NCBI GenBank assembly: GCA_051647535.1
Contig: JBOFEA010000018.1
Span: forward strand, 118,635-182,634
DNA: 64,000 nucleotides
Direction: 5' to 3'
From: Brevinema_A sp051647535
Lineage (GTDB): Bacteria > Spirochaetota > Brevinematia > Brevinematales > Brevinemataceae
The notes under the pieces were generated by a model. The model did not search any database, was not told where the DNA came from, and was given only the letters and a program-made list of their open reading frames with translations. Shown here piece after piece: positions 8,324 through 16,965 of the stretch. Position 1 is the first letter of the stretch; each line of letters opens with the position of its first letter. The position numbers and the translations under genes are program-made.

Positions 8324-9640
8324 TTATTCTATGTATTCGTAGCTTTCTACTTGAATTTCGTTGGTTTCTTCTGTTATAGTTTCTTCAAATTGCAAAAGAG
8401 GTATCGAAGATGCTGACGCATTAACACTTTTTAGTACGTCAATTGTTTCTTGATCGTTATTATCTACCGCCAAACTAAGAGCTGTTTGTTTTGTTTTGGA
8501 TTCGATGTTGTAATTGATACCTTGTTTGATAAGGTATTCGACAGTATCAGTATGTTTGTTTTGTGAGGCAAACATCAGAGCATTCCATCCGTCTGAATCC
8601 ACACTGTTAATATTAACTCTTGCATCAAGCAGTGTTTCAATAGCTTGATTATTTCCGAGCTGTGCAGCTGCCATTAACGGTGTCCAATTACTAATTTCGG
8701 TTTCTTGGGATATACCGTCTATTGTTCGTATGGCAAAGGCTGTTGCAGTAGTGTTGGGATTTGCTCCCATTTGAACCAAATACTGGATCATTGGAGAATC
8801 ATTGTTTAAGGCTGCTAACGTTATTGCTGAAGTACCACTTTGATTGACATGATTAATATCAATCCCTACTTCTTCAATAAGATATTTAGTAACTTCAAAA
8901 TGTTGTTCTTCAACTGCAAAGCGAAGAGCTGTATCTCCATTAATATTTTGAAAATGAGGGTTTACGCCGCGATTGATTAATGTTTTAACCTGATCTAAGT
9001 TTCCGATTTTGGCGGCTTTATGGAGGCTGTTGTTGCCGTCTTTATCCCAATTATATAATGCAGCATTTTCTACAAAACCATTTGTTTTTAAAAGGTCATA
9101 AGATCTTTTCGGATAATCGTAAAAGTAAAAATTATTCGAAATATGAACAGTGTTTGTTGTAAAATTGGAGACAATTTCATTAATAATAGGAGCTTGATAT
9201 GGAATTTCTCTTGTTGGTTTGTAAGTACGTTCGTATGTAGGAGGATCTGTTTTGTTTAAGAATATGTTTGGAGAGTACACAATTCCTGAAGGAGGTGTAG
9301 GTTTTGGAAGATCATACGCACCGTATCTTTTTAAAAGAGTTTTGATATTGTCCGGAGCAAATCGTAAAGGTGTATTTCCCGATTCTGAAATAACATTAGG
9401 ATTAGCTCCATTTTTTAAAAGACATAGTGTAATATCAGTATAACCATTCCACGCCGCAATATGCAACGGGGTAAATCCTAAATTATCAGAAACATTGACA
9501 TCAGCTCCATTTTGGATTGCTTGTTTGACAGCCGGCAAGTTATTATTTTCAACCAGTTCAATCAAATTTTTTGAACCAATTGAAAGTATCAATGTAGGAA
9601 ATAATAATAGTATAAATATAATAGATAATATTTTATTCAT
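8324..9640 (-). CDS. Secreted ankyrin-repeat protein (438 residues)
   Basis: A signal peptide (MNKILSIIFILLLFPTLILS) precedes two ankyrin blocks. The first, residues ~25-110, includes LGFTPLHIAAWNGYTDITLCLLKNGANPN. The second, residues ~195-415, includes GNNSLHKAAKIGNLDQVKTLINRGVNPH and DGWNALMFASQNKHTDTVEYLIKQGIN. They are separated by a Pro/Thr/Tyr-rich linker of about 80 residues. The C-terminus is acidic. The protein is probably periplasmic or surface-exposed. It lies 41 bases upstream of the ankyrin gene at 7362 and probably shares its transcript. Confidence 0.88.
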   Translation of the reverse strand: MNKILSIIFILLLFPTLILSIGSKNLIELVENNNLPAVKQAIQNGADVNVSDNLGFTPLHIAAWNGYTDITLCLLKNGANPNVISESGNTPLRFAPDNIKTLLKRYGAYDLPKPTPPSGIVYSPNIFLNKTDPPTYERTYKPTREIPYQAPIINEIVSNFTTNTVHISNNFYFYDYPKRSYDLLKTNGFVENAALYNWDKDGNNSLHKAAKIGNLDQVKTLINRGVNPHFQNINGDTALRFAVEEQHFEVTKYLIEEVGIDINHVNQSGTSAITLAALNNDSPMIQYLVQMGANPNTTATAFAIRTIDGISQETEISNWTPLMAAAQLGNNQAIETLLDARVNINSVDSDGWNALMFASQNKHTDTVEYLIKQGINYNIESKTKQTALSLAVDNNDQETIDVLKSVNASASSIPLLQFEETITEETNEIQVESYEYIE

Positions 9641-9688
9641 TATTTTTCCGTTATTTTTCTAATTTCTTTCGGATATTAATGATCGGTA

Positions 9689-10333
9689 TTATCTGTTTTC
9701 CGAAAGATAATCATAATTTTTTTCAGCTTCGTAAAGCAGGGGTGCAAGAAAATCTGATGATACTCTTACTTGAGATACAAGCCATTGATTAACTGTTTCT
9801 GTAATTTGGTTGTGCATCGTTTTACGTAATGATTCAATATTTTGTTTTTCTGACTTTTCCAAATTAATTATTTCTTGTTCTTTTTGTTTAATTTGTAAGA
9901 TTAATTTGTTTGCTTGTTGTTGTTCGATTTCGCTTAGTGAAGGCTGTTCCAAAATACTTGATAATTCTAATCGTAAGGTATCTCTATTGTAAATTACTGA
10001 TTCTAATGCCGGACGCAGTTCAAGAAATACTTTTTGTTTGTTTAAAGCAAATTGATTAACGATTTGTTTGATTTTCATTCTGGTTTCTTCCGGTAGCATA
10101 ATCAATGCCGGTCTTTTAAGAGGAAGATAGTTTGGATTTTGAAATTCCTGAGGTATGGCATTTCTTGTTGAATAAGGTTCGGAAGCAACCAAACTTGTTA
10201 ATGGAACTGTATTTGGTGTATTGCAAGAGAGTGATTGATCTTCTGATATAAACATAATATTCGTGTTCTGAACTTGTGCAGATATAGACGAAAAGGATAA
10301 TAAAAGTAAGGCAATAATAGAAAGTATAGACAT
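9689..10333 (-). CDS. Exported coiled-coil protein, possibly Spy/CpxP-like
   Basis: The start is set at the second ATG (10333) because GGAG lies six bases before it; the first ATG supplies part of that RBS. Residues 1-20 form a signal peptide (MSILSIIALLLLSFSSISAQ). The rest is a Gln/Glu/Lys-rich helical protein with ALIMLPEETRMKIKQIVNQFALNKQ near residue 75, then a long predicted coiled coil. Size, export and helix pattern recall the Spy/CpxP (LTXXQ) periplasmic chaperone or sensor group, although no clear LTXXQ motif is seen. It sits downstream of an ECF sigma operon and may belong to its regulon. Confidence 0.6.
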   Translation of the reverse strand: MSILSIIALLLLSFSSISAQVQNTNIMFISEDQSLSCNTPNTVPLTSLVASEPYSTRNAIPQEFQNPNYLPLKRPALIMLPEETRMKIKQIVNQFALNKQKVFLELRPALESVIYNRDTLRLELSSILEQPSLSEIEQQQANKLILQIKQKEQEIINLEKSEKQNIESLRKTMHNQITETVNQWLVSQVRVSSDFLAPLLYEAEKNYDYLSENR

Positions 10334-10439
10334 GAAAATCTCCATAGTATTTTATATTTTGTAATTGTATTAAGTATTACTTATGGTATAATCGGAAATT
10401 TTTTTATAAATCTATACTTTTTTTTTATTGTTTTCGATA

Positions 10440-11033
10440 TTATTTATGTTTTTCTTTTTTGAATTTTTCTTTGTGAGGAGCTTCGCTTTGGTAAATATCA
10501 TACCGTTCGATGATCTCATTTGCAAGTTTAATTTTATTGGTTTCTGTTTCTTTAAGTTTTGAATTAATCTTTATTTCAAGATTTGTATATGTTTCATGAA
10601 ATACATCAGCCATTTTTTTTGAGTGTATGCTTAATAAAGTATAGTTAGAACTTGTTAAGCGAAAAATTTCTTTATAAAGAGTAAAGATCTCTTCAGAATG
10701 GTCTATGCCGGTTTTCTGTTGTTCAATAAGATCCATCATTTTATATATATTTAAATCAAGCTCTTTCTTAAGAATTCTGTCAGCATTTTTGAATTCGAAT
10801 TTCATCTGCTCTATTTTAGTCATAGCTTCAATACTTTCAGTATCAAATCCTAAAATAGCTTTGACATCGAAAAGTTTTTTGTAATTGTCAACAGGAGATC
10901 TTTTGGGAAATATCCATGAAAATCCATTTTTATCCTTGTTATCCGAGTGTTTGCAGTTTTCTTTACGTTTAGCATGTGTTTCAACTGAAACGGCAATAAT
11001 CATTGTGAATAGTACAAAAGCTTTATATTTCAT
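10440..11033 (-). CDS. Exported helical protein in the ECF sigma operon
   Basis: The start is placed at 11033, where GAGG lies five bases before ATG; the upstream ATG at 11072 has no RBS and would bury the signal peptide. Residues 1-20 (MKYKAFVLFTMIIAVSVETHA) are a signal peptide. The mature part is charged and helical, with repeated Lys/Glu heptad-like stretches and a Lys-rich tail. It follows the putative anti-sigma gene closely (stop at 11073), so it is the third gene of the ECF unit. By analogy with Spy, CpxP and CnrX-type sensors it may be a periplasmic sensor or effector; this is inference from context only. Confidence 0.6.
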   Translation of the reverse strand: MKYKAFVLFTMIIAVSVETHAKRKENCKHSDNKDKNGFSWIFPKRSPVDNYKKLFDVKAILGFDTESIEAMTKIEQMKFEFKNADRILKKELDLNIYKMMDLIEQQKTGIDHSEEIFTLYKEIFRLTSSNYTLLSIHSKKMADVFHETYTNLEIKINSKLKETETNKIKLANEIIERYDIYQSEAPHKEKFKKEKHK

Positions 11034-11072
11034 AAAAACCTCAAAATAGAATTTTTTTCTTAAATTCAGCAT

Positions 11073-11390
11073 CTATTGGTCAATAAATGCTACCATCAGA
11101 CCATCCATATATTCGTAATCTCCTAAAATTTTTGATCTTTTGGATTCTAACGTTTTTAAAGCCGTGTATTCAGATTGTTGAATATGGATATGAATTCCTG
11201 TAAAAGCTACTAACATACTTAGAGCAAATGAAATTGCCATTGGTCTGCCGTATGAAAATGTCGAAGTAGTATGTTGTTTGTATATGTCTATCTTTCTTTC
11301 AATACGTTGAAAATTAATTGGTTCATTTTTGATAGAAGATAATATCTTATCCAGCTGATCATAGTCATGTTCAAGATCTTTATTGTCCAT
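11073..11390 (-). CDS. Small single-pass membrane protein, probable anti-sigma factor
   Basis: This 105-residue protein overlaps the end of the ECF sigma gene by 11 bases. An acidic or polar N-terminal half of about 55 residues would face the cytoplasm. One membrane helix follows (AISFALSMLVAFTGIHIHI, about residues 52-70), then a 35-residue outer tail. Size, topology and overlap are typical of membrane anti-sigma factors that hold ECF sigmas, but no ZAS zinc motif (HxxxCxxC) is visible. Confidence 0.6.
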   Translation of the reverse strand: MDNKDLEHDYDQLDKILSSIKNEPINFQRIERKIDIYKQHTTSTFSYGRPMAISFALSMLVAFTGIHIHIQQSEYTALKTLESKRSKILGDYEYMDGLMVAFIDQ

Positions 11391-11886
11391 AATGCTCTCC
11401 TAAAGATTCTTTTAATAATTTTGCTAATCGATTTTTTGCTCTGTGGCGTAATGATTTTGCAGCATTGAGCGATAAATTTAAAATATCCGCACATTCCTGA
11501 AAAGAACGTTCTTCAATATCTTTTAAAATTAATATCTCTTGTTCCCGATTGGAAAGTTTTCTAATATTTTCCCAAATATGATCTTTTGTTTCCATATGAA
11601 TGATAGATTTTTCAGGAGTTTGTTCCATATCAGAGTATTCTTCAATGGTTTCTAATCCGAAAAATTTTTTTGCTTTTGATTTAAGAAATTCTTTATATGC
11701 TATATTTCTTGCAATAGTAATAGTATATGCAGTTGGATAATCCATTTGTGATACTGTTTCCCATCTTTTCCATACTTCAACAAATGCTTTGGCTGTGCTT
11801 TCTTCTGCAAGATCCTTACTGGTCTTAGCTCGGCACATACGGTATACAAGAGTTTTATTATGTTCATAAAACTCTTCAAATGTCAT
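11380..11886 (-). CDS. ECF-type RNA polymerase sigma factor
   Basis: At 168 residues it has the length of group 4 (ECF) sigma factors. Region 2 runs from MTFEEFYEHNKTLVYRMCRAKT to YTITIARNIAYKEFLKSK. Region 4 carries the helix-turn-helix LSNREQEILILKDIEERSFQECADILNLSLNAAKSLRHRAKNRLAKLL. AAGGA lies before the ATG. It heads an operon with a small membrane protein (probable anti-sigma) and an exported protein. The ankyrin genes on both sides are candidates for its regulon, but no promoter comparison was possible. Confidence 0.9.
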   Translation of the reverse strand: MTFEEFYEHNKTLVYRMCRAKTSKDLAEESTAKAFVEVWKRWETVSQMDYPTAYTITIARNIAYKEFLKSKAKKFFGLETIEEYSDMEQTPEKSIIHMETKDHIWENIRKLSNREQEILILKDIEERSFQECADILNLSLNAAKSLRHRAKNRLAKLLKESLGEHYGQ

Positions 11887-11968
11887 AACGTTTCCTTGTT
11901 GGTTTGCTGCAATTTTATTATTTATTCATATTTAATAAGTGTTTTATTTTGATTAGGGATTCATAATT

Positions 11969-13015
11969 TTAAAAATAATTGTCTGGGAAATATTCTTTTA
12001 TTTCTTTTGGTTTAACACTTTTTGGAATCATTTGGGAAAGTGTTATTTTTTCGACCACGGCGTTATTGTTTTTTAATATTGATGAAATAATTGAATTATT
12101 GTTAAGTTCTGATAATTGATAAGCTGTTAAGCCTTCTTTATTTTTTAAATTCGGATCTGCATTGTGTTCAAGCAAAATCATTGTATTTTCTGCTTGATTA
12201 TAAGCACTTGCTATCATTAGAGCTGTTATTCCTTCTTTATTTTTGATATTGGGCTTTGCATCGTATAAAAACAAAAGTTCTGTAATTTCATAAAATCCAC
12301 TCATTGATGCCGCCATTAGTGCTGTCCATCCAATACGGTCTTTGAGATTTGGGTTTGCTCCTGACTGAAGAAGAATTTCCACGCTTCTTGTGTTTCCATG
12401 GCCGCTTGCTGCCATTAATGCAGATATTCCCTGCTTGTTTTGATAATTAATGTTTTTAATAGAATAAAGGAGGCTGATAATTGATTCGTAATGGTCTAAT
12501 TCTGCTGCTAATATTAATGGAGTCTGATTTTCTTTATTGGTAATATTGATTTTGGCTCGTTTTTTTATCAGTAATTGAATAATACAAGGAAGATTTTTTT
12601 GAACCGCATAAAAAATAGGAGTATTGTGTGAGTTATCTGTGATATTTACTGCAGCACCTTTAGTAATAAGCTTTTTTATTAAATGGATATCACTATTTTG
12701 TACTGCCAGTACAATAGGTGAAATGCCATCTTGATTAGTATGATTAATATGTTTTTTTTTTGCTTTTGAAAGGAAGAAATCTGTTAATTCTTGATTTGCC
12801 ATGATAATGGACATCATAAGCGGAGTATTGCCTTGATCATTGGTTGTGTTTAAAACGGAATAGGAATTTCCAACAGAAAACACTGAAGCATTATCATTGT
12901 ATTGAATATATTCAAATATTTCTTTTGTTTCTTTTGAAGAAGCATAAACAGAAGAAAAACAAATTACTGAAATTATAATCAATACACTAATATAATATAT
13001 ACGATTAATAGCCAT
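11969..13015 (-). CDS. Secreted ankyrin-repeat protein (348 residues)
   Basis: A signal peptide (residues 1-26, ending SSVYASS) is followed by about eight ankyrin repeats from residue ~55 to ~300. Several carry the core GWTALMAASMSGFYEITELLFLYDAKPN or near versions of it, and the repeats in the middle are very regular. The C-terminal 50 residues are non-repetitive and end in a charged, Pro-containing tail. It begins one base after the stop of the ankyrin gene at 13017, so the two are cotranscribed. Confidence 0.9.
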   Translation of the reverse strand: MAINRIYYISVLIIISVICFSSVYASSKETKEIFEYIQYNDNASVFSVGNSYSVLNTTNDQGNTPLMMSIIMANQELTDFFLSKAKKKHINHTNQDGISPIVLAVQNSDIHLIKKLITKGAAVNITDNSHNTPIFYAVQKNLPCIIQLLIKKRAKINITNKENQTPLILAAELDHYESIISLLYSIKNINYQNKQGISALMAASGHGNTRSVEILLQSGANPNLKDRIGWTALMAASMSGFYEITELLFLYDAKPNIKNKEGITALMIASAYNQAENTMILLEHNADPNLKNKEGLTAYQLSELNNNSIISSILKNNNAVVEKITLSQMIPKSVKPKEIKEYFPDNYF

Positions 13016-13016
13016 A

Positions 13017-13979
13017 TTAACTGCTCTTAGATTTATTTTGCTCCAAATATTGTTTCAGAATTTTTTTTGTTTTATGGTCTTTATCATTAATAAAATCGTT
13101 GATTGTTAAATTATTTGTAGTTGTTAGATCAACGGAAGCACCGTTTTGCAGTAATAATTTGATAATATCATGTTTTTTTCCTGCAATCGCTAAGAATAAA
13201 GGAGATACACCATAAATATTTGTTTTGTTGACGTCAGCATTGTTTTGTATAAGCAACTCTGCAATTTCCAAATATCCAAGCGCACTTGCCAACCCTAAGA
13301 CAGATGTTTTGTTGCTGGGGATTTGAGTATTAGGATCAGCCTTGAGGCTTAATAGATAATCAGTTAATGTTAGATAATTATTTTTTACAGACTCAATAAG
13401 AAGTTTGGAATTTCTAGCATTGTTTGATAATGTTTTGTCATGGTTTACTAATAATTTAACAATTTCTGTATGACCGTTTTTTACAGCAAGATCCAAAGCA
13501 GAATAATTATCTCTGTTTACAGTATCAATAATGATATTCTGAGTTTTTTGCGAAAGAATAAATTCTACTAATTTGATATAACCTGATTCACTAGCAATCA
13601 TAAGGAAAGTATTTCCTTGATTATCTCTTGTATTTAAGTAGGCACCGTGAGTTAATAAAAATTTAGCACTTTCTAATGATTTATCTGTCGTGCACATCAA
13701 AGGTGTTCGAAAAGCAAAATTTCTACTGTTTACATCTATACCTTGTGAGAGAATAGTAGAAATTTTTTGTATATTATTGCTTTCTACAGCTTCAAATAAT
13801 GCTATTACATTCAAATATGAAGAATCTGTTTGACCGGTATTGGAGTTATTTTTGGCTGAAGAATCATTACTAAAGATACCACTGATATTGGTTAAATTTT
13901 GCAAAAATAATTCGTTTATTTGCGCTGCTGATGGAAAATGAATCAGTAGAATAATTAAAAGACACAAAATATATTTCAT
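13017..13979 (-). CDS. Secreted ankyrin-repeat protein (320 residues)
   Basis: A signal peptide (MKYILCLLIILLIHFPSAAQ) precedes a Ser/Asn-rich linker and about seven ankyrin repeats, for example AFRTPLMCTTDKSLESAKFLLTHGAYLN and YSALDLAVKNGHTEIVKLLVNH. The C-terminus is Lys-rich. It is the first gene of a two-ankyrin unit, with only one base before the next gene. Its upstream region is the long 13980-14430 spacer that also holds the promoter of the divergent MATE gene. Confidence 0.88.
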   Translation of the reverse strand: MKYILCLLIILLIHFPSAAQINELFLQNLTNISGIFSNDSSAKNNSNTGQTDSSYLNVIALFEAVESNNIQKISTILSQGIDVNSRNFAFRTPLMCTTDKSLESAKFLLTHGAYLNTRDNQGNTFLMIASESGYIKLVEFILSQKTQNIIIDTVNRDNYSALDLAVKNGHTEIVKLLVNHDKTLSNNARNSKLLIESVKNNYLTLTDYLLSLKADPNTQIPSNKTSVLGLASALGYLEIAELLIQNNADVNKTNIYGVSPLFLAIAGKKHDIIKLLLQNGASVDLTTTNNLTINDFINDKDHKTKKILKQYLEQNKSKSS

Positions 13980-14181
13980 TTTAGGGAATATTCCTTTTGA
14001 TGGTTTTGAATTGACTTTATTTTTTAATTAACCTGTAATATAATAAGTTTAAATTACTTTAAAGTCAATTTTATATCAAAAATTTTATTTAAAAACTAAT
14101 AAAAAACAACAATTCAATTTTATAATATTATCGGTATGTTATATCAAATTTTTAATAGTAATTATCCTTCAATTGATTTTA

Positions 14182-14210
14182 TTGACTTGGTAATAAAATA
14201 TTGTTATAAT
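14182..14210 (+). promoter_or_regulatory. Sigma-70 promoter upstream of the MATE gene
   Basis: TTGACT (14182-14187), 17 bases, TATAAT (14205-14210). It gives the MATE gene an unusually long leader of about 225 bases, which contains a possible small ORF. The rest of the 13980-14430 spacer is A+T-rich with no other gene that I can see. Confidence 0.8.
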
Positions 14211-14241
14211 ATAATCGGCTGTTCATAGCAGGATTTTTATT

Positions 14242-14337
14242 ATGTCTATTATCTGTATTAATTATCATTTTTTCTTTTCACAATATATCAATTGTCTTTT
14301 TTGGTTTCTATCGGCGTTTTGTATTCTGGAATATTAG
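14242..14337 (+). CDS. Possible 31-residue hydrophobic leader peptide
   Basis: This short ORF begins 32 bases after the -10 box of the promoter at 14182. It has AGGA eight bases before its ATG. It encodes a very aromatic and hydrophobic peptide rich in Phe, Ile, Cys and Tyr, with a membrane-helix-like second half (INCLFWFLSAFCILEY). It could be a leader peptide controlling the MATE gene or a small membrane protein. In A+T-rich DNA such peptides arise by chance, so support is limited to position and RBS. Confidence 0.3.
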   Translation: MSIICINYHFFFSQYINCLFWFLSAFCILEY

Positions 14338-14442
14338 CTTCAAATTATTTTTCTTTATTGTTTGTGTATAATGGTTTGTCTTAATGTTGTGTTAGGCTTA
14401 TCTTTGTGTTAATTATGTAAGTGTAATATTTTGGAGATTTGT

Positions 14443-15882
14443 ATGAGAAACGTTGCTCAAATGTTCAATTCTTTTATTAGTAGTTTTTATCGAAAAAAAA
14501 ATAATAACGACTTAGAACAGGTGTTTATCACTCGTCGTTTATCGAAAATAGCATGGCCTTTGTCCATTAATACGTTGACGTTTTACCTTTTAACGGTTAC
14601 TGATTCGGTATTTATAGGCCATTATGATTCTAAGGGATTAGATATTCTAAATACTATTTTGATTCCTTTTTCTACTCTTAACCAGCTTATGGATTATATG
14701 CATATGGGAACAGTAATTCCTGTATCCCAAGCTTTTGGGGCTAAAGAGTATCATCAGGCTCGTCGTTTTGCTGAAAATGGATTTTTTGTGTACAGTATTG
14801 TAGGTATTGTATTTTGGTTATTTTGGATGCTGTTTGCTAAACCAATATATGGTTTTCTTACTCCCGATCCAAATACACAGAAAATTGCATTAGATTATAT
14901 TATTATTGTAGCATATACTTATCTTGTTCAAGGAATTGGTTATAAAGGAATACAGGCAGTATTTGCCGCAACAGGATTTACCAAACCTTTTATGGTTTCG
15001 GGAATTGTACAAGTATTGATTAATATGGTTGCGAATAGAGTATTGATTTACGGTGATTTCTTTTTTCCGGAACTTGGTATTGCGGGAGCTGCGTGGGGAA
15101 CTTTATTTAGTTCTATTGTTGGTTTTTTAGTGATGTTTTGGTTCTTTAAGAAACAAAAAACACTTGTTCCTACGCTTAAAGGTATTTTAAAACCGCAGAA
15201 GAATTTGGTTGCCACTACAATAAAGATGGGTTTTCCTGTTGGAATAGATATGGTATTATGGGGATTAGGCGGAGTATTTTTGGTTTGGATGATCAATCAA
15301 ACGGATCCTTCATTGAATCGTTTTATGTTTTTCTTTATTACTCTTCCTGAGTTTGGATTTAGGGTTTATTCCGGTTATATTTTGGCTATAACAAATCTAT
15401 GTGGTAGAGCATTTGGTGCTCGAAATTTTAAGAAATTATTCCGTATTATGAGATTTGGTCTTAGAGATGCACTGGCAGTGATTATATCTATTTCTTTTAT
15501 ATATTTACTGTTTCCTGATATGATAGCTCGTTTGTTTACTTCTGATACGGATACGATAAATTTATTAAAATTATATATTCCTTTAATGGTTTTCATTATT
15601 GTACCCCGTGTATTTTGGGAAGTGTTTAATGCAGTTCTTCATGGACTTGGAATTACTGTTTGGGGAATGTTTGTGCAAATGGTTGGACTGACTGCTATTG
15701 TTCTTCAGGCATATTTTTTCATTGGAAGTATGCATTTAGGTGTATTGGGCGTATTCATTATTTATGTATTGGATGAAGTACTCCGTATGATTTTTATGGG
15801 AGGAAGGTTGTTATATGCATCTTCGAAATTAAAAGCTTATCAAAAAGAACATTCCGGCAGACATATTCCTCGTGAATTATAA
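14443..15882 (+). CDS. MATE-family multidrug/Na+ (or H+) antiporter
   Basis: The protein (479 residues) has about twelve membrane segments in two pseudo-symmetric halves. MATE-like segments include ITRRLSKIAWPLSINTLTFYLLTVTDSVFIGHYD near the N-terminus, VIPVSQAFGAKEYHQARRFAENG after helix 3 and ILAITNLCGRAFGARNFKKLFRIM at the equivalent place in the second half. Such proteins export cationic compounds across the inner membrane in exchange for Na+ or H+. The start is set at 14443, with GGAG six bases upstream; an earlier TTG is less likely. It is a single-gene unit with its own promoter and terminator. The drug substrate cannot be predicted. Confidence 0.92.
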   Translation: MRNVAQMFNSFISSFYRKKNNNDLEQVFITRRLSKIAWPLSINTLTFYLLTVTDSVFIGHYDSKGLDILNTILIPFSTLNQLMDYMHMGTVIPVSQAFGAKEYHQARRFAENGFFVYSIVGIVFWLFWMLFAKPIYGFLTPDPNTQKIALDYIIIVAYTYLVQGIGYKGIQAVFAATGFTKPFMVSGIVQVLINMVANRVLIYGDFFFPELGIAGAAWGTLFSSIVGFLVMFWFFKKQKTLVPTLKGILKPQKNLVATTIKMGFPVGIDMVLWGLGGVFLVWMINQTDPSLNRFMFFFITLPEFGFRVYSGYILAITNLCGRAFGARNFKKLFRIMRFGLRDALAVIISISFIYLLFPDMIARLFTSDTDTINLLKLYIPLMVFIIVPRVFWEVFNAVLHGLGITVWGMFVQMVGLTAIVLQAYFFIGSMHLGVLGVFIIYVLDEVLRMIFMGGRLLYASSKLKAYQKEHSGRHIPREL

Positions 15883-15930
15883 TTGACTAAGGTTTGATTA
15901 GGAGATCTGAATAGATTATGTTGACATTTA

Positions 15931-15974
15931 ATCCCTTGAAATAATATTTGTATTGTTTCAAGGGATTTTTTTTG
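15931..15974 (+). terminator. Intrinsic terminator of the MATE gene
   Basis: An 11-bp perfect stem (15931-15941 and 15956-15966) is followed by eight T. Confidence 0.9.
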
Positions 15975-16037
15975 ACGAATTATATTTTTGGGAATATCTT
16001 TAGAGTATCATTAGTTATAATATTTTAGGAGAAACCA

Positions 16038-16964
16038 ATGAATCACTTTGCAAGAATTCTATTCTTGTCAATGCTGTTTTGTATTGGTGCATTACATGCT
16101 CAAGATACCACAAATCAGCAGTCTGATAAGGATAAAACACAAATTATTCCCGGTAAGATGCCTCAATGGATTGTTGAGAGCTCACCATTGAATTATTTGG
16201 GTATGGAAGCATATGCGAACACAGGAAATCTATATAAATCCGATTCTACAGATTTATGGAATGGTAATAGTTTTACATGGGAAATTTACTATGCAGCTTC
16301 TATTCCTAATTATAATTGGATTTCTTTTGGAGCCGGAATGGAAATAGGCGGAAGTGTAGGGGTTGATCAATTTGGAACAGTATATGATAGAATGCTGGAT
16401 GAAAGTTTTTATTTTGTTTTTCAGGCGTTTATGAATGTGACCCCATGGTTTACTCTGCATTTCAATAGTGATGGACGAATACAGTTTAGAGGAAGATATA
16501 CAGCTAATTTTTACAATGCAATTAATGGAAATTTCGGACACTTTTTCTTAACAGAACTCCAAATAGGATTTTTTATTCCCGGAAACGAAGTGGATGTTAA
16601 TACAGGACAGATTGATAAATTTTGGATAGACAGTCCTGCATTGGAAATGATGTATTTTGTACAGTTCCATAAAAATGTGGCACTACGTTTGTTTGGAAAA
16701 TTGTATGTGAATAACGGATTATTTTATAACAGTGGTATTACACCAAATGAAATTATTCCTATGGAATGGTATGTGCGTTTTGATTTTATGCTTGGAAATG
16801 GAATCTCAATATGGACAAGAGTACAATGGAATATTTACAACTCTGATTTCAATGATTGGGCATTTTATCCTAATAATAATCCTTTTGACATTCAATTAAG
16901 AGCGGGATTGATTTTAATTTTGGATTTCACAGAAATGGCAAAGAAATCACTTAAAGTATCTTAA
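16038..16964 (+). CDS. Exported beta-rich protein, probable outer-membrane or periplasmic protein
   Basis: A signal peptide (residues 1-21, ending ALHAQ) is followed by a Thr/Gln/Asp/Lys linker. The mature protein is rich in Trp, Tyr, Phe, Gly and Asn, with alternating hydrophobic strands such as FTWEIYYAASIPNYNWISFGAGMEIGG and VALRLFGKLYVNN, typical of outer-membrane beta-barrels. AGGAG lies five bases before the ATG. It runs convergent with the HAD gene, with one base between their stops. I do not recognise a named family; the spirochaete outer-membrane proteins of unknown function are the nearest class. Confidence 0.65.
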   Translation: MNHFARILFLSMLFCIGALHAQDTTNQQSDKDKTQIIPGKMPQWIVESSPLNYLGMEAYANTGNLYKSDSTDLWNGNSFTWEIYYAASIPNYNWISFGAGMEIGGSVGVDQFGTVYDRMLDESFYFVFQAFMNVTPWFTLHFNSDGRIQFRGRYTANFYNAINGNFGHFFLTELQIGFFIPGNEVDVNTGQIDKFWIDSPALEMMYFVQFHKNVALRLFGKLYVNNGLFYNSGITPNEIIPMEWYVRFDFMLGNGISIWTRVQWNIYNSDFNDWAFYPNNNPFDIQLRAGLILILDFTEMAKKSLKVS

Positions 16965-16965
16965 G

